A program made the position numbers and the translations under genes. A stretch of DNA of 64,000 bases, from positions 124,001 through 188,000 of the forward strand of contig NZ_JARGEM010000003.1 in the NCBI RefSeq assembly GCF_029211225.1. The letters run 5' to 3'. Positions 8,506 to 17,495 of the stretch are shown here, piece by piece. The stretch comes from Antiquaquibacter metalliresistens. Lineage in GTDB: Bacteria > Actinomycetota > Actinomycetes > Actinomycetales > Microbacteriaceae. The notes beneath the pieces were generated by a model that did not search any database, had not been told where the DNA came from, and saw only the letters and a program-made list of their open reading frames with translations. The number at the start of each line of letters is the position of its first letter. Position 1 is the stretch's first letter.

Positions 8506-8511
8506 GGCTGC

Positions 8512-10269
8512 ATGGAGCAGAGCGTCGGCGAGATCGTGCGCCTCGCGCTGTTCGGCATCGTCGGCCTCATCACGATCGTCGCGGCCGGCGCGTTCAGCAA
8601 GCGCCTCGGCATCGCCGCTCCGCTGATCCTCATCGTCGCCGGCGTCGGGTTCAGCTTCATCCCCGGTGCGCCCGTCGACATCCCGCACGAACTCGTGCTC
8701 GTCGGTCTGCTGCCGCCGATCCTCTATGCGTCCGCGTTGAACGTGCCGGTCGTGGACTTCCGGCGCAACTTCACGAGCATCTCCGTACTCAGCGTCGGTC
8801 TCGTCGTCGCGACGGCGTTCCTCAGCGGCTGGGTGCTGTTCCTGATCTTCGACGGCTTGAGCTTTCCCGCCGCGCTCGCGATCGGCGCGGTCATCAGTCC
8901 GACCGATGCGGTCGCGGCGACCGCGATCGCGAAGAAGCTCGGTCTGCCGCACCGGCTCGTCACCATCCTCGAGGGCGAGTCGCTCGTCAACGACGCCACG
9001 GCGCTCGTGCTGCTGCGCTCCGCGATCGCGGCGGTGGCCGCGGCGACCACGTTCTGGGGATCGGTCGGCGAGTTCTTCTTCGACGTGCTCACCGCCATCG
9101 CGGTGGGCTTCGCCGTGGGCATCGTGGCCGTGTTCATCCGATCCAGGCTCAAAGACCCGGTGCTCGACACCGCGGTCTCCTTCGCCGTGCCGTTCGTCGC
9201 CTACCTGCCCGCCGAGGCGCTCGGGGCCAGCGGAGTGATCGCCGTGGTCGTGGCCGGGCTGTACTCCGGTCACCGCAGCGCGGTCGCGTTCTCCGCGCGG
9301 TCGCGCATCTCGGAGCGGTTGAACTGGCGCACGGTGCAGTTCGTGCTGGAGAACGGCGTCTTCCTGCTGATCGGCATCCAGGTCACATTCCTGGTCGGTC
9401 AGGTGCGCAGCGAGGATCTCAGCGCCGTGCACGCCGTGCTCATCGGCCTGCTCATGACGCTCGTGGTGCTCGTGATCCGCTTCATCTTCGTGGGGCCGCT
9501 CGTGACCTTCCTGCGTTCGCAGGATGCGCGGGCCGACGCGCGAACATCCCGGATCGCCGACATGCTCGCCGGCCTCCGGTTGCGTCAGGGCACCAGGCGC
9601 ACCGAGCAGCAACCGCAGACGGCGCGTCGCACCGAGCGCGCCGAGCGCATGCTGCGCCGACGTCAGGCGGACATCAAGCAGCTCAAGGCCGAGGGACTCG
9701 ACTGGCGCGGCGGCGTGGTGCTCGGCTGGTCTGGGATGCGCGGCGTCGTCACCCTTGCCGCCGCCCAGACCCTGCCGGACGACACCCCTTTCCGTCCCCA
9801 GCTGGTGCTCATCGCCTTCACCGTCGCGGTCACCACACTGATCGTGCAGGGCGGCACCCTCCCGCTGCTCATCCGCACCATCGGCATCCGGGGCACCGGC
9901 AGGGCCGCCGAGAGCCGCGAGCTGGCGGAACTGCTCGACGAGCTCGGCGTCGCCGGCATCGCCGCGCTCGACTGCGCCGAGCTCAGGCAGAGCGAGGTCG
10001 ATCCCGAGGTGCTCGAGCGGGCACGTGCCGAGACGCTGATGTCGGCGGAGGTGGCGCGCGAGCACGCCCGTGACCTCGGCTCGGACGAGAAGTCCCCGCA
10101 GCGCCAGTACCGTGCCCTGCGTTGGGAGGCGCTGCAGGCGCAGCGCGACGCCCTACTGGAGGCGCGCGCCGAAGGCAGCTACTCCTCCCGCGTGCTCGAC
10201 CGGGCCCAGTCGATGCTCGACCTCGAGGAGACCCGCCTCGAGCAGCTCGATGACCCGGGCGGATCGTAA
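8512..10269 (+). CDS. CPA1-family Na+/H+ antiporter
   Basis: An ion/proton antiporter of 585 residues with about 12 membrane helices in residues 1-330 and 400-480. The CPA1 hallmarks are visible: GAVISPTDAVAATAIAKKLG near residue 125 (ion-binding Asp) and the following EGESLVNDATALV. A cytoplasmic insertion of about 60 charged residues lies between the last helices, and a basic/acidic tail of about 110 residues follows, as in the NhaP/YjcE type. It exchanges Na+ or K+ for H+ to manage pH and sodium. ATG 8512 is leaderless, with TATGCT 6 nt upstream, and removes a spurious in-frame extension into the preceding gene. Confidence 0.93.
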   Translation: MEQSVGEIVRLALFGIVGLITIVAAGAFSKRLGIAAPLILIVAGVGFSFIPGAPVDIPHELVLVGLLPPILYASALNVPVVDFRRNFTSISVLSVGLVVATAFLSGWVLFLIFDGLSFPAALAIGAVISPTDAVAATAIAKKLGLPHRLVTILEGESLVNDATALVLLRSAIAAVAAATTFWGSVGEFFFDVLTAIAVGFAVGIVAVFIRSRLKDPVLDTAVSFAVPFVAYLPAEALGASGVIAVVVAGLYSGHRSAVAFSARSRISERLNWRTVQFVLENGVFLLIGIQVTFLVGQVRSEDLSAVHAVLIGLLMTLVVLVIRFIFVGPLVTFLRSQDARADARTSRIADMLAGLRLRQGTRRTEQQPQTARRTERAERMLRRRQADIKQLKAEGLDWRGGVVLGWSGMRGVVTLAAAQTLPDDTPFRPQLVLIAFTVAVTTLIVQGGTLPLLIRTIGIRGTGRAAESRELAELLDELGVAGIAALDCAELRQSEVDPEVLERARAETLMSAEVAREHARDLGSDEKSPQRQYRALRWEALQAQRDALLEARAEGSYSSRVLDRAQSMLDLEETRLEQLDDPGGS

Positions 10270-10272
10270 GCT
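10267..10272 (+). promoter_or_regulatory. -10 box of small CxxC protein gene, leaderless
   Basis: TAAGCT overlaps the stop codon of the antiporter and ends 6 nt before ATG 10279; no ribosome site is present. Confidence 0.5.
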
Positions 10273-10278
10273 GGGTGC

Positions 10279-10572
10279 ATGCCCCGCTCGAACCGTCGTC
10301 GTGACGCTCGGCGGGACGAGGAGCCGCTCGACCTCACTCGCGTGCTGGCCGGAAGCCTGCACACCCAGTCGAAGCGCGACGGCGACTGGAAGGTGCAGCC
10401 TTTGGCGGCGCCCAGCGCCGTGAAGTCCTACACCTGCCCCGGATGCGGACTCGAGATCGCGACCGGCGTCGCCCACCTCGTCGCCTGGCGTGCCGACGGC
10501 ATCATGGGGGAGGCCGACGCCCTCGCCGCACGTCGGCACTGGCACACCCACTGTTGGAGGATCAGAGCATGA
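10279..10572 (+). CDS. small conserved actinobacterial protein with zinc-ribbon-like motif
   Basis: A 97-residue basic protein. The N-terminal 25 residues are Arg/Asp-rich. The second half holds YTCPGCGLEI (CxxC near residue 53) and a C-terminal HWHTHCW, which together give two Cys, several His and another Cys for a possible zinc site. Proteins like this are widespread in actinobacteria and are often labelled ATP/GTP-binding without basis, as no P-loop is visible. Function unknown. It is translationally coupled to the next hydrolase, because its TGA overlaps that ATG. Confidence 0.8.
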   Translation: MPRSNRRRDARRDEEPLDLTRVLAGSLHTQSKRDGDWKVQPLAAPSAVKSYTCPGCGLEIATGVAHLVAWRADGIMGEADALAARRHWHTHCWRIRA

Positions 10573-11282
10573 GCGAGGAGATCCGCGGCGGCACCGTGCT
10601 GCCCGCGATTCGCGAGGACGTCGAGTTCACCACGAGCGACGGCCACGTGCTCGTCGGCGAGCTCGCGCTTCCGCAGACCGCGACACCCGTCGCCACGCTC
10701 GTGTGCCTGCACCCGCTGCCGACCGGGGGCGGGTTCATGGATTCGCACATCATCCGCAAGGCGGCCGCCCGCCTTCCGGCGCTGGCCGATCTCGCGGTGC
10801 TGCGCTTCAACTTCCGAGGGGTCACCTCGCCGCGCGGCACCTCGGGCGGCGAGTTCGGCTTCGGCGTGGACGAGCAGCACGACCTCGCGGCGGCGATGGG
10901 CTTCGTCGCCGAGCGCGGACTTCCGCACCCGTGGCTGCTCGGGTGGTCGTTCGGCACCGAGATCGCGCTCGAGTACGGGCTGCGGCATCCGATCGAGGGT
11001 GCGATCCTGCTCTCGCCGCCGCTGCGCCGCACCACCGACGAGGAGCTGGCAGCGTGGGCGGGCAGCGGCAAGCGGTTGGTGGCGATCATCCCGGAACTCG
11101 ACGACTACCTGCGCCCGGCGGAGGCGGCGAAGCGGTTCGCGCTGGTGCCGCAGACCGAGTTCGTCGCCGTCGAAGGCGGCAAGCACCTGTGGGTCGGCGA
11201 AGACCAGGTCTACCGCGTGCTCACGGAGATCGTCGCGCGGCTGAACCCCGGAGTGCTGCCGCTGCCGCGCACCTGGGGTTGA
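10569..11282 (+). CDS. alpha/beta-hydrolase
   Basis: A 237-residue soluble hydrolase. The nucleophile elbow is GWSFGT (GxSxG type) near residue 122, the oxyanion region is RFNFRGVTSPRGTSGG near residue 80, and the catalytic His is likely in EGGKHLW near residue 207. This combination fits the dienelactone-hydrolase-like family; the substrate is unknown. ATG 10569 overlaps the upstream stop by ATGA and has GGAGG at 10557-10560. It converges on the AI-2E permease gene with a 12-bp gap. Confidence 0.9.
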   Translation: MSEEIRGGTVLPAIREDVEFTTSDGHVLVGELALPQTATPVATLVCLHPLPTGGGFMDSHIIRKAAARLPALADLAVLRFNFRGVTSPRGTSGGEFGFGVDEQHDLAAAMGFVAERGLPHPWLLGWSFGTEIALEYGLRHPIEGAILLSPPLRRTTDEELAAWAGSGKRLVAIIPELDDYLRPAEAAKRFALVPQTEFVAVEGGKHLWVGEDQVYRVLTEIVARLNPGVLPLPRTWG

Positions 11283-11294
11283 TCGGGCGTCGGG

Positions 11295-12356
11295 CTACAG
11301 TTCGGCCTGACGCGGCACGACGACCTGATTGATGATGAGCAGGATCGCGGCGGCGACGGGGATCGCGATCAGCGCGCCGAGGATGCCGAGCAGGCTGCCG
11401 CCCGCGAACACCGCGATCACGACGATCGCGCCGGGCACCTTGACCGCCGAGGCCATGATCCGCGGGTTCAGCACGTAGGCCTCGAGCTGCATGTAGGCGA
11501 GGTAGTAGACGCCGACCCAGATCACGGTGGGCGCGCCGTCGAACAGCAGCACCAGCAGCGTGATGACGATCGAGCCGGAGATCGTGCCCACCAGGGGGAT
11601 CAGCGACCCGAGGAAGGCGATGAAGGCCAGCAGCGCGGAGTAGCTCACCGGCATGCCCAGCAGCGGCAGCACGAGGGTGAGGAAGATGAACGAGAGCACC
11701 CCATTGACGAGGGCGAGCCCTGCCTGGCCGATCACGTAGCGGCCCACCGAGGTCGCGACCTGCTCGGCGAGGTGGATGAAGGTCTCACGTCGCGAGGCCG
11801 GAACGAGCTGGTAGATCCCCCGCTTGATCGTCGACAGGGACGACACGAAGTAGATCGTGAGGATGAGCACGATGACCGCGCCGGTCGCCCCGGTCGCGAT
11901 CGTCGCGCCGACCGCCAGCACCCCGCCGCCGATCGACGTGAAATCGAGGTTCTTGATCCAGTCCTGGGCGCCGGCGATGACGTCATCCAGTGGCAGCCAC
12001 GGCAGGGCTGTCGCGATCTGCTCATAGAGGGTGCCGTCGTTGAAGTCCGAGATCAGTCCCGGCACCGTCTCGATGGCGGTGTTCACCTGCTCGACGATCA
12101 CCGGGATGATCGCGAACACGAGCCCGGTGGCGACCCCGATCACGGCGACCAGCACGGTGACGATCGCGGCCCAGCGCGGGAACTTGCGCCCCTCCAGCCA
12201 CGACACGAGCGGATCGAGCCCGAGGGCCAGGAACAGCGCCGCGCCGACGTAGGTGAGCACCGTCGCAAGGCTGCCGATGGTGGCGCCGATCGCGACGGCG
12301 ACGATCACGCCGAGCCCGCCCAACAGGCCGACGCGGAACGGGTTCTGGATCTTCAC
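11295..12356 (-). CDS. AI-2E family (PerM-like) permease
   Basis: A membrane protein of 353 residues with about eight helices and the central hydrophilic segment typical of the AI-2E transporter/PerM family. The C-terminal half carries the conserved GSLIPLVGTISGSIVITLLVL-type region and an ending IPVAAAILLIINQ. Family members export signal molecules or Na+; the function here is not predictable. GTG 12356 (VKIQNPFRVGLLGG) is chosen because homology begins there; the upstream open frame is composed of Arg/Pro-rich out-of-frame sequence. It lies 31 nt after the coiled-coil gene on the same strand, so the two probably form an operon. Confidence 0.9.
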   Translation of the reverse strand: MKIQNPFRVGLLGGLGVIVAVAIGATIGSLATVLTYVGAALFLALGLDPLVSWLEGRKFPRWAAIVTVLVAVIGVATGLVFAIIPVIVEQVNTAIETVPGLISDFNDGTLYEQIATALPWLPLDDVIAGAQDWIKNLDFTSIGGGVLAVGATIATGATGAVIVLILTIYFVSSLSTIKRGIYQLVPASRRETFIHLAEQVATSVGRYVIGQAGLALVNGVLSFIFLTLVLPLLGMPVSYSALLAFIAFLGSLIPLVGTISGSIVITLLVLLFDGAPTVIWVGVYYLAYMQLEAYVLNPRIMASAVKVPGAIVVIAVFAGGSLLGILGALIAIPVAAAILLIINQVVVPRQAEL

Positions 12357-12387
12357 GGGGTGCCCCTGGTCTCGTCGAAACGCGTCG

Positions 12388-14142
12388 TCAGTTCTCGGCG
12401 GCGACCTTCTCGGCCTCCTGCAGCACGCCGCGAAGGTTCTCGAAGTACCCCGCCACGGTGTCGCGCTCAATCCTAATCTTCGCCAGGCGTTCCTCCGCCT
12501 CGGACACGAGCTCGTGTGCACGCCGCTCCGCATCCGCGATCAGCGATCGCGATCGCGCGTCGGCGCTCTCGAGCACCTCCTTCGCGTGCGCCTCCGAGGT
12601 CTCCCTCAGCGTGCGGGCCTCGGCCTTCGACGTCGTCGTGAGCGTCTCGGCCTCCCGACGGGCGGTCTCCGCCTGGCGTGTCGCCTCGGCGAGCTGTGCC
12701 TGGGCCTCGTCCAGGTAGCGCTGCGTCTGGGCGGTGGCCTCCTGGTGCTTGGCCAGGAACTGCTGCTCCGCCTCATCCCGGCGTCGGGTGAGCTCCACTT
12801 CGAGGTCCGCACGCGCCTGCTCGGCGTCGCGGGCCAGGCGGCTGCGGGTCTCGTCCGCCTGGTGGGCGAGCGCTGCGCGAGTGGACTCCGTCTCGCTCGC
12901 GAGCTCGGCGCGTTGCCGCTCGATGTCGCGCGCGAGGTCGGAGGTCTGCTTCTCGGTGTCGAACTGCAGCTTGGCGCGCGCCTCGGTGATCTCGGTCTCG
13001 AGCGCGGCCCTGCGCTCCGTGATCTCGGCGTTCAGCGCTGCGCGCTGCTCGGCGATGTCGCGGTTCAGGCTGGCGCGGGCCTCCGCCGTGTCCGAGGCGA
13101 GCGCGTTGCGCGCCGCCTTCATCTCGGCATCGAACTCGGCGCGTGCCCCCGCGATCTCTGCGGCGAGTGCGGCGCGGGTCGCCTCGGTCTCCGCCGCGAG
13201 CGCCGCGTACGCGGCCTCGACGTCGGCCTCGTGCTTGGCGCGCGCCGTCTCGGTGTCGACGGCGAGCTGCTCCTGTGCCGCGCGGGTCTCGTTCTCATGC
13301 CGTTCGCGTGCGGCCGCGATCTCGTTGGCGAGGTTCTCCCGGGCTGCGGCGATCTCGGCCGCGAGCTCGGCGCGACCGCTGTCCATCTCTCGCGCGAGGT
13401 CGGTGCGACCCTGCTCCAGGTCGCGCGCGAGATCGGCGCGCAGTCGCGCGTTCTCGTTCTCGTACTCGGCGCGACCGAGCTCGGAGTCGCGCGCGAGCTC
13501 GGCGGCGGCCTCGCGCGCGGCCGTGGCCTCGCGCGTGGCGGTGACCTTCAGCTCGGCGACCTCGCGCTCCGCCTCGGCGCGCAGCGCCGCGGCCTCGCGT
13601 TCCGCGGTGGCCCGGGTCTCGGCGGCCTCGGTTGCGACGGCAGCACGCAGCGCCGCGGCCTCGCGCAGGGCATCCTGGTGCAGGGTCTCGGCCTCGGCGC
13701 GCGCGCGGGCGAGCGTGGATGCCGACTCGTCGCGCGCATCGGCGAGCGTCTTGCCCGCGAGCAGGTTCGCGTCGTCGAGCACACGCTGCGCCTCGGCGGT
13801 CGCCTGCGCCTTGATCGCGGTGACCTCGGCCTGGGTCTCGGTGCGCATGCGCTCGGCGTCGATGTCCGCCTGGCTGATGAGCCGCGTCGACTGCTCCTCC
13901 GCCACGCGCAGCGTGTTCTCGAGCTTCGTGCCGAGTCCGGCGTAGGTGGGGCTGCCCGTCTCGTCGAGCTCGGCCTGCAGGTCTTCGTTCACCGCGAGGA
14001 GGCGCTTGACCTCCTTGGCGGCCTCGGCGCGATCGGCGTTCGCCCGGATGAGTTCGGAGCGCAGCTGCTGCAGCGCACGATCGACTTCCTCCTTCTTGTA
14101 GCCGCGCATCTCGGTGCCGAAATCGACGTCGTCAGCAGCCAT
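12388..14142 (-). CDS. giant coiled-coil protein with N-terminal DivIVA-like motif
   Basis: A 584-residue protein, almost wholly predicted alpha-helical coiled coil rich in Ala, Glu and Arg. Residues 8-27 (FGTEMRGYKKEEVDRALQQL) match the membrane-binding DivIVA motif; the rest is heptad-like with many repeats of the type AELAREI. This architecture resembles actinobacterial polarity or cytoskeletal proteins (DivIVA, Scy, FilP), so a scaffold at the pole or septum is inferred. ATG 14142 follows GAGGAG on the minus strand. Low-complexity composition makes the opposite strand look open, but only this frame gives a sensible protein. Confidence 0.87.
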   Translation of the reverse strand: MAADDVDFGTEMRGYKKEEVDRALQQLRSELIRANADRAEAAKEVKRLLAVNEDLQAELDETGSPTYAGLGTKLENTLRVAEEQSTRLISQADIDAERMRTETQAEVTAIKAQATAEAQRVLDDANLLAGKTLADARDESASTLARARAEAETLHQDALREAAALRAAVATEAAETRATAEREAAALRAEAEREVAELKVTATREATAAREAAAELARDSELGRAEYENENARLRADLARDLEQGRTDLAREMDSGRAELAAEIAAARENLANEIAAARERHENETRAAQEQLAVDTETARAKHEADVEAAYAALAAETEATRAALAAEIAGARAEFDAEMKAARNALASDTAEARASLNRDIAEQRAALNAEITERRAALETEITEARAKLQFDTEKQTSDLARDIERQRAELASETESTRAALAHQADETRSRLARDAEQARADLEVELTRRRDEAEQQFLAKHQEATAQTQRYLDEAQAQLAEATRQAETARREAETLTTTSKAEARTLRETSEAHAKEVLESADARSRSLIADAERRAHELVSEAEERLAKIRIERDTVAGYFENLRGVLQEAEKVAAEN

Positions 14143-14173
14143 GACTCTCCTCGAGCTCAGGGGGAATTGGGCT

Positions 14174-14179
14174 AGTTTA
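14174..14179 (-). promoter_or_regulatory. -10 box for the coiled-coil/permease operon
   Basis: On the minus strand TAAACT lies 31 nt upstream of ATG 14142, leaving a leader of about 25 nt that carries GAGGAG. This is a conventional led transcript, unlike many neighbours. Confidence 0.5.
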
Positions 14180-14280
14180 GCGGCGCGATGTGGCCTCCGG
14201 GATCGCCTTCTCGATCCGTGGCCGGGGCGGGGATTCACCGAGCTCCCAGGCGGTTCCCAGTGCGGTGGAGCGGCATCCGC

Positions 14281-14416
14281 TACTCTTGAACGTCTTTGTT
14301 GTTGCACTCCCGCCCGTCGGGAGCCCCTTCACCTCGTCCCTAGTGCGAGCAGTCGCGGTTCGCGACGGAGGGCGTCGAGAGCCTTGCGGCCCGGCAACAC
14401 GAAAGGAGTAGTCCAC
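14281..14416 (+). promoter_or_regulatory. promoter and structured leader of membrane-protein operon
   Basis: TACTCT (14281-14286) is a good -10 box, giving a leader of about 125 nt. The leader holds two perfect hairpins: CTCCCG/CGGGAG (14307-14323, 5-nt loop) and GTCGCG/CGCGAC (14352-14366, 3-nt loop), then AAAGGAG at 14402-14408 before GTG 14417. No known riboswitch class is recognised. Confidence 0.45.
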
Positions 14417-16153
14417 GTGCGGATCGTTCTCGCCATCATCAGCTTCACCCTCGCGGCCGTCATGCTCGTCTTCGGCATCGCGCAGCGCACCTTCCTGGCA
14501 GCCCCGGACAAGGTCGTGCTCGCCACGACGGTCGAGCAGGATGCCCCGGTCACGGTCATCGACGGCAGCGCCCTGAACGCGTTCGTCGGCCGGCAGACCG
14601 TGACGATCGGCGGGGCGGAGCAGGTGACCGGAGCCTACGGACGCACGGTGGACGTGCTCGGCTGGATCGGCGACGCGAGCTACACCCTGATCACGCTCGA
14701 CGAGAACGGCGAGCTGACGAGCGAGCGGGTGCGCGGCACCGAGGACGAGGTGCCGAGCCCCATCGGCTCGGACCTGTGGTTCGACGAGTATCAGGGCGGC
14801 GAATCCCTCACCACGGTCATCAACGTTCCTGCGAACGTGTCGTTCCTCGCGGTCTCCGACGGCATCGCACCGGCGCCGACGAAGGTGTCGATCACCTGGC
14901 CGCTCGACAACTCCACGCCGTGGTCCGGCCCGCTCATCGTCGGGGGCGCGGTGCTGCTGCTGCTCGGCCTCGCATTCCTGCTGCTCGGCATCAATCACAT
15001 GCGTCGAGCCGGCGGGCCGCGCCGCAAGTCGCTGCCGAAGGTTCCCCGCAAGCCCCGGTACAAGCCGGCGCGCAAGCCGGTCGACAAGTCCGGTTCGGGG
15101 CGACGTGCCGTGCGGCCCAGCATGGCCGCCGCGACGGTGCTGGTCGGCGCGCTCGCGCTCACCGGCTGCAGCGCCGAGTTCTGGCCGCAGGCGGACCGCA
15201 CCGCGACCACGCCGAGCCCGAGCCCGAGCTTCGAGCCCGGCAGCGAGGTGGACCCGCCGGCCGCGACCGAGGGTCAGGTGGCGCGGATCGTGGAGCGCAT
15301 CTCCGAGGTCGTGACCGAGGCGGACGCCGCGAGCAACGGCGATCTGCTGGCCACCCGCATGGATGGCGCGGCGCTCGAACTGCGTCTGGCGAACTATTCG
15401 ATCCGCGCCGCGGACGCCGGCATCGCGGCCCTGCCCGCCATCCCCGCCGGGCCCGTGAAGCTGGTGCTGCCGCAGCAGAACGACGGCTGGCCCCGCACGG
15501 TGCTGGCCATCATCCAGAACGAGGATGACCAGACCGTCGCCCCCGTCGCGCTCTTCCTCGAGCAGCCGACCGCGCGCGAGAACTACAAGGTGAGCTACGC
15601 CATCACCCTGGAGCCCGCCGCCGTGCTGCCGGAGGTCGCGCCGGCGGACATCGGCACCGCGCGACTGCAGCCGGACAGCCCGCTGCTGCGCGTGGCACCC
15701 ACCGAGGTCGCACTCGCCTACGCCGACATCCTGGAGAAGGACGTGGAGAGCACGTCGTACCTCGACTTCGAGGCCGAGGGCGACAGCCTGCGCGACGCGG
15801 TCGGCCTGGCGAAGAAGAACGAGATCATCGCCAGTCTGCCGACGACCGCCGCGGTGACCTTCGGGCACGCGATCGGCGAGGCGGACCCGATCGTGCTCGC
15901 CACCATCGACGCCGGTGCGCTCATCGCCGTCAACCTCTACGAGACCACCAGCGTGCGTCCGACCGAGGCCGGCGCGGCCGTCAACCCGTCCGGCTCGGTC
16001 AAGGCGCTGTCCGGCGTCGCGGTGAGCACGAAGGGCGTCATCGCGACCTACAGCGACCAGCTGCTGTTCTACGTGCCGCCGGCCGGCGGTGGTGGCAAGA
16101 TCGTATTGCTCGGCTACAGCCAGGGCCTCGTCAAGGCTTCGGAGATCGGATGA
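14417..16153 (+). CDS. conserved membrane protein with internal lipobox-like segment
   Basis: A 578-residue protein of unknown function. Residues 1-24 form a helix, residues 25-173 a probable extracytoplasmic domain, and 174-197 a second helix (LIVGGAVLLLLGLAFLLLG). A strongly basic stretch (198-235, many Lys/Arg/Pro) comes next, then residues 236-251 read MAAATVLVGALALTGC, which is a textbook lipoprotein signal with lipobox LTGC (Cys251). A Thr/Ser/Pro linker and a second extracytoplasmic domain of about 300 residues follow. It therefore looks like a two-TM protein fused to a lipoprotein precursor. GTG 14417 has AAAGGAG 8 nt upstream. The stop overlaps the ybbN ATG (ATGA), so the three downstream-linked genes form an operon. 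Confidence 0.82.
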   Translation: MRIVLAIISFTLAAVMLVFGIAQRTFLAAPDKVVLATTVEQDAPVTVIDGSALNAFVGRQTVTIGGAEQVTGAYGRTVDVLGWIGDASYTLITLDENGELTSERVRGTEDEVPSPIGSDLWFDEYQGGESLTTVINVPANVSFLAVSDGIAPAPTKVSITWPLDNSTPWSGPLIVGGAVLLLLGLAFLLLGINHMRRAGGPRRKSLPKVPRKPRYKPARKPVDKSGSGRRAVRPSMAAATVLVGALALTGCSAEFWPQADRTATTPSPSPSFEPGSEVDPPAATEGQVARIVERISEVVTEADAASNGDLLATRMDGAALELRLANYSIRAADAGIAALPAIPAGPVKLVLPQQNDGWPRTVLAIIQNEDDQTVAPVALFLEQPTARENYKVSYAITLEPAAVLPEVAPADIGTARLQPDSPLLRVAPTEVALAYADILEKDVESTSYLDFEAEGDSLRDAVGLAKKNEIIASLPTTAAVTFGHAIGEADPIVLATIDAGALIAVNLYETTSVRPTEAGAAVNPSGSVKALSGVAVSTKGVIATYSDQLLFYVPPAGGGGKIVLLGYSQGLVKASEIG

Positions 16154-17061
16154 CCAACGCCCCTCTCGGCGGCGCGAACCTGCGCGGCGCAGTGGACCTC
16201 TCCTCGCTCGTGCGCCCGCCGGCCCCGCCCGCAGGTGCGGTCGAGGCGGCCGCCCGCGGCGGCATCGTGCGCGAGGCGGACGACGCCTCGTTCACGCAGG
16301 TGCTCGACCTGTCGCAGACCGTGCCCGTGCTCGTCGAGTTCGTGGGGCAGGGGATCGAGGCATCCCTCGGCGCACTCGTGCGCGAGTACGGTGGCCGGCT
16401 GGCCCTGGCCACGGTCGACGCAACCCGCAACCCGCAGCTGGTGCAGGCCTTCCAGGTGCAGCAGGTGCCGACGGTCGCCGCGGTGATCGGCGGGCGCCCG
16501 CTGCAGCTGTTCGCGGGGATGCCCCCCGCGGAGGAACTGCGCGGCGTGCTCGATCAGGTGCTGCAGGTCGCCGCCCAGAACGGTATCACCGGTCGCCTCA
16601 CGGTCTCCGACGAGGACGGCGAGCCGGCCGAGCCCGTGGAGGAGCCGCTGCCGCCGCACCACCAGGAGGCGTACGACGCGATCGCGGCCGGCGACTTCGC
16701 CACCGCGATCAAGGAGTACCAGACCGCGATCGCTCAGAACCCGCGCGACGCGCTCGCGGTGGCCGGCCTCGCGCAGGTCTCGCTGCTCGCGCGGCTCGAA
16801 GGCGCGGACGCCGCCACCCTGCGCAGTGCCGCCGCCGACGCGCCGGACGACGTCGCCGCCCAGCTCGCGGTCGCCGACCTCGATGTCGCCGGGGGCCACC
16901 TCGATGACGCCTTCGGTCGTCTGCTCGACCTGTTCCCGCGGCTCGACCAGGCCGCCAAGAACACCGTGCGCACGCGGCTGCTCGACTACTTCGAGATCGC
17001 CGGAGCCGAGGATCCGCGGGTGGTCACCGCTCGCCGCAGGCTCACGGGCCTGCTCTACTAG
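16150..17061 (+). CDS. YbbN-like thioredoxin-fold/TPR co-chaperone
   Basis: A 303-residue soluble protein. Residues about 45-150 form a thioredoxin-like domain in which the usual CxxC is absent (VEFVGQGIEASLG at that place), so it is not a redox enzyme. After an acidic linker, residues 170-303 form a helical TPR-like region (AIAAGDFATAIKEYQTAIAQNP). This is the layout of YbbN/CnoX, a chaperone helper that hands clients to the folding machinery. ATG 16150 overlaps the previous stop; the TAG stop overlaps the next GTG by one base. Confidence 0.88.
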   Translation: MTNAPLGGANLRGAVDLSSLVRPPAPPAGAVEAAARGGIVREADDASFTQVLDLSQTVPVLVEFVGQGIEASLGALVREYGGRLALATVDATRNPQLVQAFQVQQVPTVAAVIGGRPLQLFAGMPPAEELRGVLDQVLQVAAQNGITGRLTVSDEDGEPAEPVEEPLPPHHQEAYDAIAAGDFATAIKEYQTAIAQNPRDALAVAGLAQVSLLARLEGADAATLRSAAADAPDDVAAQLAVADLDVAGGHLDDAFGRLLDLFPRLDQAAKNTVRTRLLDYFEIAGAEDPRVVTARRRLTGLLY

Positions 17062-17477
17062 TGACCGATCCCGCGGTGGTGCCCGGTCCATCCGCGGGGT
17101 GGCTCGACGTGCGGCGTCGGCTGCTGAATCTGCTGGCCGTCGCGGTGCCGATCGCCGTCGGACTTCTGCTGCAGGCACTGCGGGTGCCGGTCATCGCGAT
17201 CGGCGCGGTGCTGCTCGTGCTCTTCGCCGCCGGTCTCGTCGCCTCGATCGTCGTCGGGCGGCGCGTCACCCGCGCGATGCGCGCCGAGGCGGCGGCGGGC
17301 TACTCCACGCTCTACGACGTCGCGGGCTTCGCTCTGCGCCACGCCCGCACGCTGGAGGTGCTGCGCCCGGCCTCCGTCGCCCCGCAGAACCCCGGCTCGC
17401 GTTCGCTCGTGGCCGGGATGTTCCGGGTGAAGCCCGGCACGGTGCTCGCCAAGCGCCTCGACGACGACGCGTCCTGA
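17061..17477 (+). CDS. small membrane protein of unknown function
   Basis: A 138-residue protein with two adjacent membrane helices (about residues 20-66) and a basic C-terminal cytoplasmic part. No family is recognised. GTG 17061 overlaps the ybbN stop codon by one base, so it is the last gene of the 14417-17477 operon. It converges on glgB with an 18-bp gap. Confidence 0.7.
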   Translation: MTDPAVVPGPSAGWLDVRRRLLNLLAVAVPIAVGLLLQALRVPVIAIGAVLLVLFAAGLVASIVVGRRVTRAMRAEAAAGYSTLYDVAGFALRHARTLEVLRPASVAPQNPGSRSLVAGMFRVKPGTVLAKRLDDDAS

Positions 17478-17495
17478 GCCGCGCGATCCCTCGGG

